The notes beneath the pieces are model-generated. The model did no database searches, was not told the origin of the DNA, and saw nothing but the letters and a program-made list of their open reading frames with translations. A DNA stretch of 64,000 nucleotides from Rhizobium sp. PDO1-076 (lineage in GTDB: Bacteria > Pseudomonadota > Alphaproteobacteria > Rhizobiales > Rhizobiaceae): positions 28,010-92,009 of the forward strand of contig NZ_AHZC01000419.1 in NCBI RefSeq assembly GCF_000247475.1, in the 5' to 3' direction. Below are positions 62,639-64,000 of this stretch, piece after piece. Every line of letters starts with the position of its first letter. The stretch's first letter is position 1. Both the position numbers and the translations under genes were made by a program.

Positions 62639-63031
62639 ATGCACCGGTTTGTCGGCGGTTGTTTATGCGGCAATGTCAAAATCGTCGCCTCGGGACAGCC
62701 CTTCCGGGTGGGGCTGTGTCATTGTCTCGATTGCCGCAAGCATCACGGTGCCTTGTTTCACGCCTCGGCGATCTTCCCCGAAGATGCGGTCAGGATCGAG
62801 GGTGAAACAGGCGAATACGCCGGACGGCATTTCTGCCCGCGCTGCGGCTCCTCCGTCTTTTCCCGCTCGGCCGATGAAATCGAAGTCAACCTCGGCTCTC
62901 TCGATGCCCCTGACCAGTTGCTGCCGACCTACGAATTATGGACCGTCCGCCGCGAATCCTGGCTGCCGCCGTTTCCACGGATGAGACGATACGCCCATGA
63001 CCGCGAGGCCATCGGTCGCAGCGAGGAGTAG
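62639..63031 (+). CDS. GFA-family (glutathione-dependent formaldehyde-activating-like) protein
   Basis: The 130-residue zinc-binding protein has the GFA cysteine pattern: GGCLCGNVKI, GLCHCLDCRKHHGALFHAS, and FCPRCGSSVF, six or more cysteines placed as in the family. Only a few family members bind glutathione or act on formaldehyde adducts; the true substrate is unknown. AAGGAGGGCACCC precedes the ATG. Confidence 0.92.
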   Translation: MHRFVGGCLCGNVKIVASGQPFRVGLCHCLDCRKHHGALFHASAIFPEDAVRIEGETGEYAGRHFCPRCGSSVFSRSADEIEVNLGSLDAPDQLLPTYELWTVRRESWLPPFPRMRRYAHDREAIGRSEE

Positions 63032-63121
63032 CATGTATGCGCCATAACGACGACACGAAGTCGATCTCAGCGACTGCCGTACCGCGTTAACGAATTCAAA
63101 TTGCAGGGAGAAAAGAGAGAT

Positions 63122-63195
63122 TGGCTGGGGAACCTGGATTCGAACCAAGATTAACGGAGTCAGAGTCCGTCGTTCTACCGTTGAACTATTCCCCA
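63122..63195 (-). tRNA. tRNA-Gln (anticodon CTG)
   Basis: On the minus strand the gene begins TGGGGAATAGTTCAACGG and ends with encoded CCA. The anticodon stem ACGGA/TCCGT holds the loop CTCTGAC, giving CTG for CAG codons. The T arm has GGTTCGAATCC. Length is 74 nt. Confidence 0.95.
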
Positions 63196-63410
63196 GCAGG
63201 GTTCGGGTGCGAAGATCGTGCGCCCGTCGGTGAGGCGGGCTTATAACCAAAAGGTGGACGATTGCAAATACCTGCTGCGAAAAAAAATCGCGAATGATGT
63301 CGATTGTTTACGGGTGACACTTTGCCGGCCGGATCATGTGTCCCGGGCGGCAAAGCGGCAGCTCCGGACTTGGCGAGAAAAACCGTTTGGCTTGAGGGTC
63401 TTGCGCTGGT

Positions 63411-64000
63411 ATGCTGGCGCCAACGAAAATGGATATGACACCAGCGGCATGCGTCAATCTTGATGCCTTGCGCGGTGCAGTGGAAAACTCAGTGACAGAC
63501 CCCGACCGCGGCGGAAAGCCGAAAAGCGAGGGGGCGTCGACGGGCAAGCGCAAGGGCGGGAATTCTCGCCGGCGCGGCAAGGGAAGAAAGACAGCGGCGG
63601 CGCAAGCCGGTGCGGAACTTTCGACTTTGGCAGGATCGGCTGGTGAGCAGGTTCTGGTTCGACGTTCCGAAACAGTCGTTGCGGATGGCCCCATCCGCAA
63701 GCGAAAGCGCCGTCGTCGCAGCAAGGCGGCTTCAGGTGCACCCGTGACGTCGGGTGCATCCGCTGCATCAAAACAGACGTCATTTCAGAATGTTGCGCCT
63801 CAAGATGTAAAGTCTGAGGGTTACTCATTGTCAGGTCAGGGTTCCAGTCCAGGGTCGGCGCCGGCTGGCAACGCAGCCGTGCAGGCGCAGGATGTCTCGT
63901 CCGTCGGCGGGCGCGAGGCGGCCCCGCAGTATGGTCGGGACGCGGCCCGTGACCCCGGCCAGGCCGCCGGCGAGCCGCGTTCCGGCCGCAAGCGCCGGCG
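63411..64000 (+). CDS. N-terminal part of a large basic, low-complexity protein (cut by window end)
   Basis: An open frame runs from an ATG at 63411 (other in-frame starts: ATG 63429, ATG 63435, GTG 63480) to the last base without a stop. The first 200 residues are strongly basic and disordered-looking, with RKGGNSRRRGKGRK, RKRKRRRRSK and SGRKRR clusters among Ala/Gly/Ser/Gln-rich stretches and no membrane segment. Such basic N-termini often precede a folded enzymatic or nucleic-acid-binding domain that lies outside the window. GAGGG lies 12 bp before the ATG at 63411. The family cannot be named from this part. Confidence 0.5.
   Translation, partial: MLAPTKMDMTPAACVNLDALRGAVENSVTDPDRGGKPKSEGASTGKRKGGNSRRRGKGRKTAAAQAGAELSTLAGSAGEQVLVRRSETVVADGPIRKRKRRRRSKAASGAPVTSGASAASKQTSFQNVAPQDVKSEGYSLSGQGSSPGSAPAGNAAVQAQDVSSVGGREAAPQYGRDAARDPGQAAGEPRSGRKRR

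Noticed and set aside
1..64000. CRISPR arrays, insertion sequences, rRNA genes or a replication origin
   Set aside because: No spaced direct repeats, transposase frames, rRNA-like sequence or DnaA-box clusters were seen.

Overview
This is a gene-dense, GC-rich alphaproteobacterial chromosome segment with no phage, insertion sequence or CRISPR array. The gcrA orthologue, clustered GANTC sites (the CcrM methylation target), the SAM-II riboswitch in front of metZ, the fused dCTP deaminase, pho/pst synteny, apaG and several DUF families point to Rhizobiales, most likely Rhizobiaceae (Rhizobium/Agrobacterium-like). I cannot name a species. The content is mostly core chromosome: pyrimidine synthesis (pyrC, pyrE, pyrD), central carbon (pgi, fructokinase, gluconokinase), arginine (argD, argF), methionine (metZ), dUTP supply (dcd), phosphate control and three tRNAs (Thr-CGT, Gly-CCC, Gln-CTG).

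Layout. 0.1-4.4 kb: a four-gene signalling operon with a single-domain receiver, an exported pterin-binding (PruR-like) protein, a hybrid histidine kinase with HPt domain, and a receiver-HD-GYP cyclic-di-GMP phosphodiesterase. 4.5-13 kb: pyrC, a glyoxalase-like protein, pyrE, a PfkB kinase, an unknown membrane protein, pgi and fadD. 13-17.7 kb: PRC-barrel protein, tRNA-Thr, nitronate monooxygenase, an unknown membrane-anchored protein and ppk2. 17.8-25.7 kb: phoR-pstSCAB-phoU-phoB. 25.8-30 kb: gcrA, argD, argF, hslO. 30-33 kb: exported alpha/beta hydrolase, SDR and LysR, joined by a duplicated operator. 33-38 kb: SulP transporter, apaG, metZ with its SAM-II riboswitch, dcd, tRNA-Gly. 38-42.7 kb: a dioxygenase-hydrolase fusion and a GT2 glycosyltransferase broken by an in-frame amber codon. 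42.7-51.6 kb: small envelope proteins, a LexA-like regulator, a LuxR-type response regulator, pyrD, a MATE pump, a methyltransferase and a YitT protein. 51.8-55.4 kb: GMC oxidoreductase, gluconokinase, and a divergent NmrA-like/HxlR redox pair. 55.5-62.3 kb: puuA-puuB-aguB polyamine genes, then hydroxyproline-type genes (DadA-like oxidase and DapA-like deaminase) around a DUF454 protein. 62.6-64 kb: GFA protein, tRNA-Gln and the start of a very basic protein cut by the window end.

How the parts work together. Phosphate sensing (PhoR/PstSCAB/PhoU/PhoB) sits beside polyphosphate kinase 2, with a Pho-box-like site between the divergent ppk2 and phoR. A shared ACGTTTACG operator lies before fadD, nitronate monooxygenase and the GMC oxidoreductase and suggests one acyl/alcohol catabolic regulon. 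Two electrophile or quinone-type modules (HxlR/NmrA, and the fused MhqO/MhqD-like enzyme) occur separately. The strongest candidate for a little-described system is the pterin-protein/hybrid-kinase/HD-GYP operon at the start. The most informative small-scale signals are the LysR operator duplication, the metZ riboswitch with readable switch helices, and the amber-interrupted glycosyltransferase.
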